Assembly: GCF_000015165.1 (NCBI RefSeq)
Contig: NC_009485.1
Coordinates: 7,211,501-7,275,500, forward strand
Length of the DNA: 64,000 nt
Direction of reading: 5' to 3'
Origin: Bradyrhizobium sp. BTAi1
GTDB lineage: Bacteria; Pseudomonadota; Alphaproteobacteria; Rhizobiales; Xanthobacteraceae
The notes below the pieces were generated by a model. The model saw nothing but the letters and a program-made list of their open reading frames with translations, did no database searches and was not told the DNA's origin. A program made the translations under genes and the position numbers. Positions 51,652 to 61,308 of the stretch are shown here, piece by piece (positions within the stretch are counted from its first letter, which is position 1; each line of letters begins with the position of its first letter).

Positions 51652-54600
51652 CTACGGCTTCGCCGGCGCCGGCGGTCCGTAGACCTCGCGCTCGGCCATC
51701 GGCTGCGGCTTCTCCCGATCGCCCGCGAGCACCCGCTGCACCGAGACGAAGAACACCGGCACCATCAACAGCGCGAGGACCACCACGGCGATCATGCCGC
51801 CCATCACATTGGTGCCGAGCGCCTGCTGACTGGCACCGCCGGCGCCTGTGGCCATCGACATCGGCAGCACGCCGCAGACGAAAGCGAGGCCGGTCATGAT
51901 GATCGGCCGGAAGCGCAGGGAGCAGGCCTCGATCGTCGCCTCCACCAGCGGCTTGCCGTGGGCGCGCAGATCCTTGGCGAACTCGATGATCAGGATGGCA
52001 TCCTTGGCGGCGAGGCCGATGATGGTGATCAGCGCCACCGTGAAATAGACGTCGTTGGAGAGACCGCGCAGATTGGCCGCGACCACGGCGCCGAGAATGC
52101 CGAGCGGCACGGTCAGGAGCACCGCCAGCGGAATGGTCCAGCTTTCGTAGAGCGCAGCGAGACACAGGAACACGACCAGCGCCGACAATCCGAGCAGCAA
52201 CGGCGCCTGCGAGCCCGACAGCTTCTCCTGCAGCGACTGGCCGGTCCATTCATAGCCGAAGCCACGCGGCAGATTGGCGGCGAGACGCTCCATCTCGTTG
52301 AGCGCATCGCCCGAGGTGTAGCCCGCCCTCGCCTCGCCGGAGATGCGGATTGCCGGATAATAGTTGAAGCCGGCGATCTGGCTCGGTCCCTTGGCCCATT
52401 GGATCGTCGCGAAGGACGAGAACGGTACCGGCTGTCCCCTCGCGTTCTTGACGCTGTAATTGAGAATGTCGTCCGCATTCATGCGGCTGATGCGGTCGGC
52501 CTGAACCACGACGCGCTGCATACGGCCGCGATTCGGAAAGTCGTTGACGTAAGTCGAACCGAGATTGGTCGAGATGGTGTTGTTGATGTCCTCGAAGGTG
52601 ACGCCGAAGGCGCCGGCCTTCTCGCGGTCGATCATCAGATTGACCTGCGGGCCCTGCGGCAGGCCCTCGATATAGACCTTCTGCAGCACCGGGCTGGCAT
52701 TTGCCGCGGCAATCAATTGGTCGGCGGCCGCGGTCAGCGCGGCATAGCCCTTCTGGCCGCGGTCCTGCAGGCGGAAGCTGAAGCCCGAGGAGTTGCCGAG
52801 ATTGTCGATCGGCGGCGGCTGCAGCGCGGTGATCTTGGCATCGCGGAGCGAGGCCAGATCGCGGTTGATGTCGGCGACCAGCGCCGCGGCGCTGTCCTGC
52901 TTGCCGCGCTCGGACCAGTCCTTCAGCGAGATGAACGCCTGCGCCGTGTTGACGCCCTGGCCGGCATAGCTGAAGCCGGTCAGGAACGTGACGTCCTCGA
53001 TGCCCTCGCGCTTGGCCAGATACTTCTCCACCGCCTCGACCGCGGCCTGCGTCCGCGCGTAGGAGGAGTCCGCCGGGGTCTGCACGTCGGTGGTGATGAA
53101 GCCCTGGTCGTCGACCGGCAGGAAGCCGCCGGGCAGCTGGATGAAGGCGTAGGTGAGCCCGACGAGGAAGATCGCGTAGATCAGCATCAGCCGTCCGGTG
53201 CGCGTCAACGCGCCGCCGACCACGCTTGTATAGCGGTTGCGGCTTCCGTCCATGAAGCGGTTGAACCAGCCGAACAGCCCCGTTCTGGCATGGCCGTGGC
53301 CGGCTTGCACCGGCTTCAACAAGGTGGCGCACAGCGCCGGCGTCAACGACAGCGCCAGCAGCGCCGAGAAGCCGATCGCCGCAACCATGGTGACCGAGAA
53401 CTGCCGGTAGATAATGCCGACCGAGCCGGGGAAGAACGCCATCGGCACGAACACCGCCATCAGCACCAGCGTAATGCCGATGATGGCGCCGGTGATCTGG
53501 CCCATCGCCTTGCGAGTCGCCTCCTTCGGCGACAGCCCCTCCTCGGCCATGATGCGCTCGACATTCTCGACCACGACGATGGCGTCGTCGACAAGGATGC
53601 CGACCGCGAGCACCATGCCGAACATCGTCAGCATGTTGATGGAGTAGCCGACCAGCATCAGGGTCGCGCAGGTGCCGAGCAGCGCCACGGGCACCACGAT
53701 GGTCGGGATGATCGTGTAGCGGATGTTCTGCAGGAACAGGAACATCACCACGAACACCAGCACCACGGCCTCGACCAGGGTCATCAGCACCCGCTTGATC
53801 GAGGCCTTCACCACCGGGGTGATGTCGTAGGGAATCTCGTAGCTGATATTGGACGGGAAGAAGCGCGACAGCTCCTTCATCTTGGCCTCGATCGCGCTCG
53901 CGGTCGCCAGCGCGTTGCCGGTCGGCGACAGCAGCACCGACAGGCCAGCGGTCGGCTTGCCGTTGAGGCGGGTGTTGAACTGATAGCTCAAGCCGCCGAT
54001 CTCGATGCGGGCCACGTCGCGCAGCCGCACCGTCGAACCGTCGGGATTGGCGCGCAGCATGATCGACCCGAACTCATCCGGCGAATCGAGCTGGCCCTTG
54101 ACCAGCACCAGCGCCGAGGTGCGCTGCACGGTCGTCGCCGGCTCGGCGCCGATACTGCCCGAGGCGACCTGCGCGTTCTGGGCACCGATCGCCTTGGTGA
54201 CGTCGTCGGCGGTGAGGCCGTAGCCGATCAGCTTGTTCGGGTCGAGCCAGACCCGCAGCGAACGCTCGGTCGAATACAGCGTGGCGCGGCCGACGCCAGG
54301 GATGCGCCTGATTTCGCCGAGCACGTTGCGGATCATGAAGTCGCCGAGGCCGATTTCGTCGAGACTGCCGTCGGTCGACTGCAAGGTGATGATCTGCAGC
54401 ACTGCGGCGGAGGCCTCCTCGACCAGGATGCCCTGCTGAATGACCGCGCGCGGCAGCCGCGCCTCGACGCGCTTCAGCCGGTTCTGCACCTCGACCGACG
54501 CATCATTGGTCGACGTGCCCGGCACGAAGTTCGCGGTGATCTCGACCTGGCCGAGCGAGTCGCTGGTGGATTCGAAATTGAGAATGCCGGAGGCGCCGTT

Positions 54601-54807
54601 GAGCTCCTCCTCGATCAGGCGCGTGACGCTGTTGTAGAGATTTTCGGGCGAGGCGCCGGGATAGCTGGTCGAGATCGAGATCGAGGGCGGCGCGATGATC
54701 GGATATTGCGCCACCGCCAGCAGGGGAATCGCGATCGCGCCGATCAGGCAGATGAAAAGGGCGACGACCCAGGCAAAGATCGGCCTGTCGATGAAGAAGC
54801 TCGGCAT
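51652..54807 (-). CDS. RND efflux transporter permease (HAE1/AcrB type)
   Basis: Encodes 1051 residues, close to the length of AcrB. First segment SFFIDRPIFAWVVALFICLIG, then the large periplasmic loops. Motif A/D-type GILVDDAIVVVENVERIMAE in TM4 holds the Asp-Asp pair of proton relay, and the second half has GLAAKDAILIIEFAKDLR. Predicted trimeric inner-membrane pump for drugs or other hydrophobics. It follows the adaptor gene by six bases. No outer-membrane factor or TetR is next to it, so it probably uses a TolC-like protein elsewhere. Confidence 0.96.
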   Translation of the reverse strand: MPSFFIDRPIFAWVVALFICLIGAIAIPLLAVAQYPIIAPPSISISTSYPGASPENLYNSVTRLIEEELNGASGILNFESTSDSLGQVEITANFVPGTSTNDASVEVQNRLKRVEARLPRAVIQQGILVEEASAAVLQIITLQSTDGSLDEIGLGDFMIRNVLGEIRRIPGVGRATLYSTERSLRVWLDPNKLIGYGLTADDVTKAIGAQNAQVASGSIGAEPATTVQRTSALVLVKGQLDSPDEFGSIMLRANPDGSTVRLRDVARIEIGGLSYQFNTRLNGKPTAGLSVLLSPTGNALATASAIEAKMKELSRFFPSNISYEIPYDITPVVKASIKRVLMTLVEAVVLVFVVMFLFLQNIRYTIIPTIVVPVALLGTCATLMLVGYSINMLTMFGMVLAVGILVDDAIVVVENVERIMAEEGLSPKEATRKAMGQITGAIIGITLVLMAVFVPMAFFPGSVGIIYRQFSVTMVAAIGFSALLALSLTPALCATLLKPVQAGHGHARTGLFGWFNRFMDGSRNRYTSVVGGALTRTGRLMLIYAIFLVGLTYAFIQLPGGFLPVDDQGFITTDVQTPADSSYARTQAAVEAVEKYLAKREGIEDVTFLTGFSYAGQGVNTAQAFISLKDWSERGKQDSAAALVADINRDLASLRDAKITALQPPPIDNLGNSSGFSFRLQDRGQKGYAALTAAADQLIAAANASPVLQKVYIEGLPQGPQVNLMIDREKAGAFGVTFEDINNTISTNLGSTYVNDFPNRGRMQRVVVQADRISRMNADDILNYSVKNARGQPVPFSSFATIQWAKGPSQIAGFNYYPAIRISGEARAGYTSGDALNEMERLAANLPRGFGYEWTGQSLQEKLSGSQAPLLLGLSALVVFLCLAALYESWTIPLAVLLTVPLGILGAVVAANLRGLSNDVYFTVALITIIGLAAKDAILIIEFAKDLRAHGKPLVEATIEACSLRFRPIIMTGLAFVCGVLPMSMATGAGGASQQALGTNVMGGMIAVVVLALLMVPVFFVSVQRVLAGDREKPQPMAEREVYGPPAPAKP

Positions 54808-54813
54808 CGGCGA

Positions 54814-56010
54814 CTAACGCGGCGTCGCGTTCGGCTCGATCTGAGCCGCGGCGCTGGCCTCGGTCCAGGCCTGCGGGGCCACCTTGTCGCCGGCGGCGAA
54901 TTTCTGGAAGCCGTCGACCACCACCCGGTCGCCGGCCCTGAGGCCGTCGGTAACCAGCACCAGACCGTCCTGGATCGGACCCGTGCGGATCGGCCGCGCG
55001 ATCGCGCGGTTGTCCTCGCGGATGACGTAGACCTCGGACCCGCCGGCGGCGTTCCGCTGCACCGCCTGCTGCGGCACCGCGACGGAATCGCTGTCGATGC
55101 CCTGCTCGATACGCACGCGCACATACATGCCCGGCAGCAGCTCGCGTTTCGGATTGGCGAACTCGCCCCGCAACGTGACCTGGCCGGTGGCAGCGTCGAC
55201 CTTGGCATCGGAGAACAGCAGCTTGCCCGGAATCGAATACGACGTGCCGTCATCGAGCACGAGCCGGACCTTGATCGCGTCCGGCGCGATCTGGTCGAGA
55301 TCGCCGGACTCGAAGGCGCGGCGCAGGCGGTTGAGCTCGCTGACCGACTGGGTGAAGTCGGCATAGATCGGATCGAGCTGCTGGATGGTCGCGAGCGAGG
55401 TCTCGTTCTGGACCGCGATGGCGCCTTCGCTGACCTGCGCGGCGCCGACGATGCCGTCGATCGGCGCACGCACCGTCGCGTAGTCGAGATTGAGCTGGGC
55501 ACGCGCGAGATCCGCCTTGCGGGCCTCGACATCGGCCGCCGCCTCGCGCTCGCTCGCGATCGCCTTCTCATGCTCGACCTCGGGCGCGGCGCGCTCCTTG
55601 AACAGCAGGTTGATCCTGCGCGCCTGCTGCACGGCGCGCTCATGCACCGCCTCGGCCTTCGCCAGCGCCGCACGGCCCGACATGATTTCCACCTCGAAGG
55701 GCTTCGGGTCGATCCGGTACAGCGGATCGCCTGCCCTGACCTCGCTGCCCTGGCGGAACAGCCGCTCGACGACGATGCCCGACACCCGCGGCCGAACGTC
55801 GGAGACGCGGGTCGGCGCAATGCGGCCGGGCAGCTCGCGCACGATCGCGCGCGGCTTCTGCTCGACGGTGACGATGCCCACGTCGGGAACGACGGCCTGT
55901 TCGTTGGCGGACGCCTGAGCCTGCGTAGCTTCGTTACAGCCGGCCAGCAGCGGCGCGGCAACGGCGAGCATCAATGCGGAGCTGATCAGCACCGCGCGCG
56001 AACGAGACAT
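54814..56010 (-). CDS. RND efflux periplasmic adaptor (membrane fusion lipoprotein)
   Basis: Encodes 398 residues from ATG 56010 (the frame opens at 56100). A lipobox LLAGC (lipid-anchored after Cys) ends the signal peptide. RELPGRIAPTRVSDVRPRVS, RQGSEVRAGDPLYRIDPKPF is the barrel/lipoyl part; a long helical hairpin follows (KAEAVHERAVQQARRINLLF), then SLATIQQLDPIYADFTQSVSE and the beta-barrel. Operon with the permease at 51652-54807; the pair is of the AcrAB/MexAB type. Substrates cannot be predicted. Confidence 0.95.
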   Translation of the reverse strand: MSRSRAVLISSALMLAVAAPLLAGCNEATQAQASANEQAVVPDVGIVTVEQKPRAIVRELPGRIAPTRVSDVRPRVSGIVVERLFRQGSEVRAGDPLYRIDPKPFEVEIMSGRAALAKAEAVHERAVQQARRINLLFKERAAPEVEHEKAIASEREAAADVEARKADLARAQLNLDYATVRAPIDGIVGAAQVSEGAIAVQNETSLATIQQLDPIYADFTQSVSELNRLRRAFESGDLDQIAPDAIKVRLVLDDGTSYSIPGKLLFSDAKVDAATGQVTLRGEFANPKRELLPGMYVRVRIEQGIDSDSVAVPQQAVQRNAAGGSEVYVIREDNRAIARPIRTGPIQDGLVLVTDGLRAGDRVVVDGFQKFAAGDKVAPQAWTEASAAAQIEPNATPR

Positions 56011-56288
56011 GGGTAATTGCGCCCCTGGATGATGTTGCAAAGCGGTCGACCGGGCGTCCCGGTCATGGCGCCATTCTGGCGGCAATGTCCCGTGCAACAT
56101 AGAAAGCGCACGCTGCGACGCAACGCAGCAGCCGGGCGGCTTGATGTCACACGAGCCAACCCCTTCATTCCTAATCGCTTTTTACGACTCACCGAATTGT
56201 GAGCGTTTTGTGTCGGCGGGTTCCAGCCGGTTCCGCACAGCGAAACCGGCATTGTGCGCCGGTTCCGGCGAATCCGGCAGCCCTCGAT

Positions 56289-57320
56289 TTATGTATTGGC
56301 CGGACGCAGACGATAGTGGCTGACGCCCCATTCCCGACCCTCGTCGTGACCGAACAGGCCGGCCGTGGCGAGGAAGAACCAGCGCCAGCGGCGCATCCAC
56401 AACGCGGTGTCGTCGCCATAGACCGGCTGCAGCGCCTGCAGGATGCGGTCGCGATCGGCGTCGAAATTGGCGAGCCAATCCTTGGCGGTGCGCTGATAAT
56501 GCGTGCCGCTCCAGCGCCACTCCTTCTCCACCGCGAACAGATCTTCGTGCTGCCGGATCAGGGTGTGGCTCGGCATGATGCCGCCGGTGAAGAAATGCTG
56601 CGCGATCCAATCCTCGCGATCATTGCGGTCGAACAGATAGGAGCCGGTGCGGTGGGTGAAGATGTGAATGAACAGCCGCCCCTCCGGCTTCAGCCACGAT
56701 CTGACGCGCGACAGCAATTGCCGCCAGTTCATCATGTGCTCGAACATCTCGACCGACACCACGCGATCGAACTGGCCGTCCGGCGCGAAGTCGTTCATGT
56801 CGGCGGTGACAACACGCAGGTTGAGCAGGCCCCGCGCGCTCGCCATGTCAGCGATGGCGAGACGCTGAGAGTGAGAATTGGACACCGCCGTGATCTGCGC
56901 ATGCGGAAACTGCCGCGCCATCCACAGCGACAGCGAGCCCCAGCCGCAGCCGAGCTCCAGGATGCGCTGGCCGTCCTGCAGACCGGCATTGGCGACGGTC
57001 TGACGTAGCGCCTCCTCCTCCGCCTCCTGCAAGGTCGAGGCCGGGTCCTTGTAGAAGCAGCAGGAATATTTCCGATTGGGCCCCAGCACCCGCGCGAAGA
57101 ACGCGGCCGGCACCTCGTAATGCTGGCTGTTCGCCGCATCGGTATGCTCGGCGATCGGCCGCATCGCCAGCAGGCGGGCGAACTCTGCGTCGCCCATCGC
57201 CTGCGGCTGCGCCAGCCGCGCCGCCGTGCGCGCGCACAATTCATGGATCACGGCACGGATCACCGGATCGGGCAACGGCACGCGCTCGGCGGCGCCGATG
57301 ATGGTGGAGATGAAGCTCAT
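56289..57320 (-). CDS. Cyclopropane-fatty-acyl-phospholipid synthase-like methyltransferase
   Basis: Encodes 343 residues. SAM-binding motif ILELGCGWGSLSLWMARQFP, then AQITAVSNSHSQRLAIADMA and RVVSVEMFEHMMNWRQLLSR, with SCCFYKDPASTLQEAEEEAL just before the fold. Matches the CFAS family, but the N-terminal part is short and lacks the typical acyl-binding extension. The substrate may be a lipid other than a phospholipid acyl chain. The ATG overlaps the DUF1295 gene stop by four bases (ATGA). Confidence 0.9.
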   Translation of the reverse strand: MSFISTIIGAAERVPLPDPVIRAVIHELCARTAARLAQPQAMGDAEFARLLAMRPIAEHTDAANSQHYEVPAAFFARVLGPNRKYSCCFYKDPASTLQEAEEEALRQTVANAGLQDGQRILELGCGWGSLSLWMARQFPHAQITAVSNSHSQRLAIADMASARGLLNLRVVTADMNDFAPDGQFDRVVSVEMFEHMMNWRQLLSRVRSWLKPEGRLFIHIFTHRTGSYLFDRNDREDWIAQHFFTGGIMPSHTLIRQHEDLFAVEKEWRWSGTHYQRTAKDWLANFDADRDRILQALQPVYGDDTALWMRRWRWFFLATAGLFGHDEGREWGVSHYRLRPANT

Positions 57321-58132
57321 GCGGTGGCTCCGTCACGCGGCGGCAGGGGAAAGAAGGCGCTGGTGCGCGCCTGGTAGGCCCGGTAGCTGTCGCCGCGCGA
57401 GCGCAGCATCTGCTGCTCGAGCGGCGGGATGCCGGTGACATGGACCAGGATCCAGTACATGAACAGCGGCGCCAGCAGGCTCGCGAGGCCCCACGGATTG
57501 TCGAATGACAGCGCGATGACAGGGTAGGACAGCCAGCACACCCACTCGAAGAAGTAGTTGGGATGACGCGACCAGCGCCACAGCCCGACGTCACACACCT
57601 TGCCCTTGTTGGCGGGATCGGCGCGAAACGCCTTCAGCTGCGCGTCGGCGAGCCCCTCACCGGCGATGCCGAGAAACAGCAGCAGGATGCCCAGATAGTC
57701 CTGCAGGCGCAGCTCGGCCGCCGGCGCATGGGCGGCGACGAAGATCGCGAACACCAGCGGGATCGAGCCCCAGGCCTGCTGCTGCAGGAACAGGAACATC
57801 CGCCGCGGCGCAGCGGCGCCCCATTGCCTTGCGAATTCGGCGTAGCGCGGGTCGTCGGAGATGCCGCGGCTGCGCACCGCGACGTGGCCGCCCAGCCGCA
57901 CCGCCCAGATCGCAACCAGGACCGCCACCAGCCATTGCCGCGCATTCGGCGCGGCACCGCCGACCGGCCAGATCGCGCCGGCCGCGCCGACGAGGCCGAC
58001 GGAAAATGTCCAGATCGTGTCAACCCAGCCCGAATTGCCGCTGCGCTGCTGCACCATCCAGGCCAGCGCCATCAGCACGGACATCGCCAGCGCCATCGCC
58101 AGCAGAGCTTGCAGATATTCCAGGATGGTCAT
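57317..58132 (-). CDS. DUF1295 / steroid 5-alpha-reductase-like membrane protein
   Basis: Encodes 271 residues. At least six hydrophobic segments (LLAMALAMSVLMALAWMVQQ, FSVGLVGAAGAIWPVGG, QQAWGSIPLVFAIFVAAHAP, YLGILLLFLGIAGEGLA ...). The C-terminal motif RWSRHPNYFFEWVCWLSYPV and PPLEQQMLRSRGDSYRAYQ are characteristic of the DUF1295 family of membrane reductases or methyltransferases. Operon-paired with a CFAS-like gene, an association common in bacteria and suggesting lipid modification. Confidence 0.9.
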   Translation of the reverse strand: MTILEYLQALLAMALAMSVLMALAWMVQQRSGNSGWVDTIWTFSVGLVGAAGAIWPVGGAAPNARQWLVAVLVAIWAVRLGGHVAVRSRGISDDPRYAEFARQWGAAAPRRMFLFLQQQAWGSIPLVFAIFVAAHAPAAELRLQDYLGILLLFLGIAGEGLADAQLKAFRADPANKGKVCDVGLWRWSRHPNYFFEWVCWLSYPVIALSFDNPWGLASLLAPLFMYWILVHVTGIPPLEQQMLRSRGDSYRAYQARTSAFFPLPPRDGATA

Positions 58133-58304
58133 GACAAAGCCCGGGCATTCCAGCTAAATATAAGCCACGGGACTAACTACGCCGCGGACGCCCGCCGGTT
58201 TCAGCCACAGTTCCGCGCAGGGGACGGGAATTGCGCCGATCGCGGCTTTTCTCCCGCCGCTGCTGTGCCATAGTGGATTTTCGGGACCGGTCCCCCCGCA
58301 ACGG

Positions 58305-59309
58305 ATGTCATCGACAATGCCTCAAGGCTCCCCTTCCCGCTCCGCGATGGACGTCGCAATGACCAAATTGTCCACGCCCCGGATCTTCCTGGTGCGGATG
58401 CTGGTCTTCCTGGTGCTGTGCGCCCTGGTCGGGGTGGTGCTCTACAAGCAGATCATCATGGCGTTCTTCGCCAATCCGGGGCTCAACGCACTGATCGGTG
58501 CGGTGCTGCTGATCGGCGTCGTTCTGTCGTTCCGGCAGGTCATCCGGCTCTATCCCGAAGTGTCCTGGGTCAACAATTTCCGCATCGCCGATCCCGGCCT
58601 GGCGGTGCCCCGCCACCCGACCCTGCTGGCTCCGATGGCCGCGATCCTCGGCCGCGAACGCTCCGGCCGGATGTCGATCTCGCAGCAGACGATGCGCCAT
58701 CTGCTGGATTCGATCGCCACCCGTCTGGACGAGGCCCGCGACATCTCGCGCTACATGACCGGCCTGCTGGTCTTCCTCGGCCTGCTCGGCACCTTCTGGG
58801 GCCTGATCGAAACCGTCGGCTCGGTCGGCAAGGTGATCGACGGGCTCAAGGTCGGCGGCGACGCCGGCGCGCTGTTCGACACGTTGAAGGGCGGCTTGGC
58901 GGCGCCGCTCAGCGGCATGGGCATCTCGTTCTCGTCCTCGCTGTTCGGCCTCGCCGGATCGCTGATCCTCGGCTTCCTCGACCTGCAATCGAGCCAGGCG
59001 CAGAACCGCTTCTATACCGACCTCGAGGACTGGCTCGCCGGCACCGTGCGCGAATTTGGCGGCAGCGGCGACGGCGCGAGCGGAGATCTCGCCATCGCCG
59101 TCGAGCGGCTGCGGACGGCCATGGAGGAAGGATCGGGCCGCGGCGCCACCGCGGCGATGGCCAACCTCGCCGAGGCGATCCAGGGCCTAGTCGGCCACAT
59201 GCGCACCGAGCAGCAGATGATCCGAGAATGGGCCGACGGCCAGGGCGAGCAGAACCGCGAGATCAAGCGGCTCTTGGAGCGGCTCGCGCGGCAGACGGAA
59301 AAGAGCTAG
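58305..59309 (+). CDS. MotA/TolQ/ExbB-like proton channel protein
   Basis: Encodes 334 residues (starts at ATG 58305 or 58317). Hydrophobic segments around residues 28-46 (IFLVRMLVFLVLCALVGVVL) and 58-80, then a pair around 150-170 (MTGLLVFLGLLGTFWGLIET) and 200-225 (PLSGMGISFSSSLFGLAGSL). The GTFWGLIETV helix is the MotA/TolQ/ExbB proton-path signature. A charged C-terminal tail of about 90 residues may form a coil. Paired with the MotB-like gene at 59352-60380. Known from Rhizobiales as a stator-like unit of unknown use. Confidence 0.88.
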   Translation: MSSTMPQGSPSRSAMDVAMTKLSTPRIFLVRMLVFLVLCALVGVVLYKQIIMAFFANPGLNALIGAVLLIGVVLSFRQVIRLYPEVSWVNNFRIADPGLAVPRHPTLLAPMAAILGRERSGRMSISQQTMRHLLDSIATRLDEARDISRYMTGLLVFLGLLGTFWGLIETVGSVGKVIDGLKVGGDAGALFDTLKGGLAAPLSGMGISFSSSLFGLAGSLILGFLDLQSSQAQNRFYTDLEDWLAGTVREFGGSGDGASGDLAIAVERLRTAMEEGSGRGATAAMANLAEAIQGLVGHMRTEQQMIREWADGQGEQNREIKRLLERLARQTEKS

Positions 59310-59351
59310 CGCGCAACCGCGCTTGCGTTGGCAGTTCTGAGGAGACGCTGA

Positions 59352-60380
59352 ATGGCGCTTGCCCGTACCCGCCGTGGAGATTCCGGCCTCAACTACTGGC
59401 CGGGCTTCGTCGACGCGCTGTCGACGCTGGTGCTGTCGATCGTGTTCCTGCTGACCGTCTTCCTGGTGGTGCAGTTCTTCCTGTCGCAGGAGGTCACCGG
59501 CAAGGACAAGGCGCTGGAGCAGCTCAACGCCAAGATCGCGCAGCTCAACGAGATGCTGTCGCTGGAGAAGCTCGGCAAGCTCTCGCTGGATGACCAGGTC
59601 GCGCAATTGCGCGCGGGCCTCGCCAACGCCGAAGCCGAGCGCGACCGCGTCAAAGGTCTGTATGACGGCCTTGCCAGCGCCGGCAGCAACGCCGCCGGCC
59701 GGACCAACGAGCTGAACCGGGCGCTCGATTCCGAGAAGCAGGTCACCGCGCGGGCGATGGCCCAGATCGAGGTGCTGAACCAGCAGATCAGTGCGCTCAG
59801 GCGCCAGCTCGCCGCGCTCGAGGATGCGCTCGACGCCTCCGAAAAGCGCGACAAGGAATCGCAGAACCGCATCGCCGATCTCGGCTCCCGCCTCAACGTC
59901 GCGCTGGCGCAGCGGGTGCAGGAGCTGACGCGCTATCGCTCCGAATTCTTCGGCCGGCTGCGCGCGATCCTCGGCAACCGTCCCGACATCCGCGTCGTCG
60001 GCGACCGCTTCGTATTCCAGTCGGAGGTGTTCTTCGACACCGGCCAGGCTACCCTGCTGCCCGAGGGACAACAGGAGCTGAACTCGGTGGCCACGGCGCT
60101 GGTTGATCTCGACAAGCAGATCCCGGCCGAGATCTCCTGGGTGCTGCGGGTCGACGGCCATACCGATGTGCGGCCGATCAACAGCCCCGTGTTCAAGTCG
60201 AACTGGGAATTGTCGTCGGCGCGCGCCATCTCGGTGGTGCAATATCTGATCTCGCTCGGCGTGCCGGCGCAGCGCCTCGTCGCCGCCGGCTTTGCCGAAT
60301 TCCAGCCGCTCGATCCCGGCAACACCGAAGATGCCTTCCGCCGCAACCGCCGCATCGAATTGAAGCTGACGGAGCGGTGA
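59352..60380 (+). CDS. MotB/OmpA-like peptidoglycan-binding protein
   Basis: Encodes 342 residues. One membrane segment (WPGFVDALSTLVLSIVFLLT, VFLVVQFFLSQEV) bears an aspartate (FVDALST) as in MotB/TolR. A long coiled coil follows (residues 50-190, QLNAKIAQLNEMLSLEKLGK ...), then a C-terminal OmpA-like domain (residues 200-342): FQSEVFFDTGQATLLPEGQQ, RVDGHTDVRPINSPVFKSN, WELSSARAISVVQYL. Predicted partner of the MotA-like protein, anchoring it to peptidoglycan. The downstream GNAT gene overlaps its stop by four bases. Confidence 0.92.
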   Translation: MALARTRRGDSGLNYWPGFVDALSTLVLSIVFLLTVFLVVQFFLSQEVTGKDKALEQLNAKIAQLNEMLSLEKLGKLSLDDQVAQLRAGLANAEAERDRVKGLYDGLASAGSNAAGRTNELNRALDSEKQVTARAMAQIEVLNQQISALRRQLAALEDALDASEKRDKESQNRIADLGSRLNVALAQRVQELTRYRSEFFGRLRAILGNRPDIRVVGDRFVFQSEVFFDTGQATLLPEGQQELNSVATALVDLDKQIPAEISWVLRVDGHTDVRPINSPVFKSNWELSSARAISVVQYLISLGVPAQRLVAAGFAEFQPLDPGNTEDAFRRNRRIELKLTER

Positions 60381-60826
60381 CGCCGAACGTCTCATTGCGG
60401 CCCTATCGCGCGGCGGACGAGGACGCGGCGATCGCGTTGTGGCAGGCGACGTGGCAGCTGGCCTATCCCGCGATCGACTTCGCGGCGCGGGTGCCGTGGT
60501 GGCGCGCGCGCTGGCGCAACGAGCTGGTGCCGAACGCCGAGGTGATCGTCGCCGAGACGGACGGCGCGCTCGCGGGCTTCGTGACCATTGATGCCACGGG
60601 CTATCTCGATCAGCTCGTGGTCGCGCCGCAGCATTGGGGTTCGCCGCTCGCGACGCGCCTGGTCGAGGCCGCGAAGGCGAGGTCCCCCGGCGGCATCACG
60701 CTGCTGGTCAACACCGACAACGCCCGCGCCATCCGGTTCTACAAGCGCAGCGGCTTCGTCGAGGCCGGCGCGGACGTCAATCCGACCTCGGGCCGCCCGG
60801 TCCTGCGCATGGCGTGGACGCCTTAA
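60377..60826 (+). CDS. GNAT-family N-acetyltransferase
   Basis: Encodes 149 residues from GTG 60377, overlapping the upstream stop (GTGA). GNAT pattern: VSLRPYRAADEDAAIALWQA start, VAETDGALAGFVTIDATGYL, LDQLVVAPQHWGSPLATRLV with the acetyl-CoA loop (Q/RxxGxG-like QHWGSP), and NTDNARAIRFYKRSGFVEAG. Substrate unknown, could be a protein or small amine. Translationally coupled to the MotB-like gene, so possibly related to that complex. Confidence 0.9.
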   Translation: MTPNVSLRPYRAADEDAAIALWQATWQLAYPAIDFAARVPWWRARWRNELVPNAEVIVAETDGALAGFVTIDATGYLDQLVVAPQHWGSPLATRLVEAAKARSPGGITLLVNTDNARAIRFYKRSGFVEAGADVNPTSGRPVLRMAWTP

Positions 60827-60927
60827 TCGCCTCCCGATCGCAGCGACACATACCGCCGTCGTCCCGACAACCGAGCGACCACAGGCCGCAGCAGGGTTTG
60901 GCGAAGAACGATGTGGCGAGTATCGCC

Positions 60928-60949
60928 CGCCCCTGCTTTCGCAGGGGCG
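60928..60949. repeat. GC hairpin in the convergent GNAT / small-membrane-protein gap
   Basis: CGCCCCTGC (60928-60936), TTTC loop, GCAGGGGCG (60941-60949): a perfect 9-bp stem inside a GC-rich repeat-like segment (60895-60962). It could stop transcription from either direction. Confidence 0.5.
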
Positions 60950-60974
60950 ACACCGCGTATGGGGTGAACAGCAA

Positions 60975-61175
60975 CTACACGCCGCGAAACAGCACACCGA
61001 TCGTGAGCACCACGAAGGCGATCGCCAGCGCGTCGAAGGCGTGCGCGGCCGACAGCAGCGGCACCGAGGCGTGCATGTAGTGCGCGAGCATCGCGACCAG
61101 GGCGAGCACCAGCGCGATCGCGAAGATCACGAAGGAGGGGGGCGTGAGGGCAAAACTGCCACGACGGTAAGGCAT
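60975..61175 (-). CDS. Small two-helix membrane protein
   Basis: Encodes 66 residues from ATG 61175 with AGGAG twelve bases upstream (the frame opens at 61307). MPYRRGSFALTPPSFVIFAI then two hydrophobic helices (IFAIALVLALVAMLAHYM, ALAIAFVVLTIGVLFRG). A small protein of this kind is conserved in alphaproteobacteria. Function unknown. Confidence 0.8.
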   Translation of the reverse strand: MPYRRGSFALTPPSFVIFAIALVLALVAMLAHYMHASVPLLSAAHAFDALAIAFVVLTIGVLFRGV

Positions 61176-61308
61176 GCGTGTTGCTCCTGTGCGGTTGAGT
61201 GTGCGGTCGGCGCACATCGAGCGCCGCGCCAACTGTTCCGGCAGGGAACGTACAAGGCCCGAGAAAGGTTGCAGGTCCGCCGCGAGAATTCGTGGGTGTG
61301 TTTGCACG

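Noticed and set aside
51958..56016. A 1352-codon open frame on the plus strand over the RND genes.
   Set aside because: It is antisense to two clear efflux genes, has an Arg/His/Asp-rich composition with no domain, and results from GC-rich codon bias.
58305..60380. Possible Zorya defence system (ZorA/ZorB) from the MotA/MotB-like pair.
   Set aside because: No ZorC, ZorD or ZorE gene is next to it, and ZorA usually has a much longer tail. The downstream gene is a GNAT.
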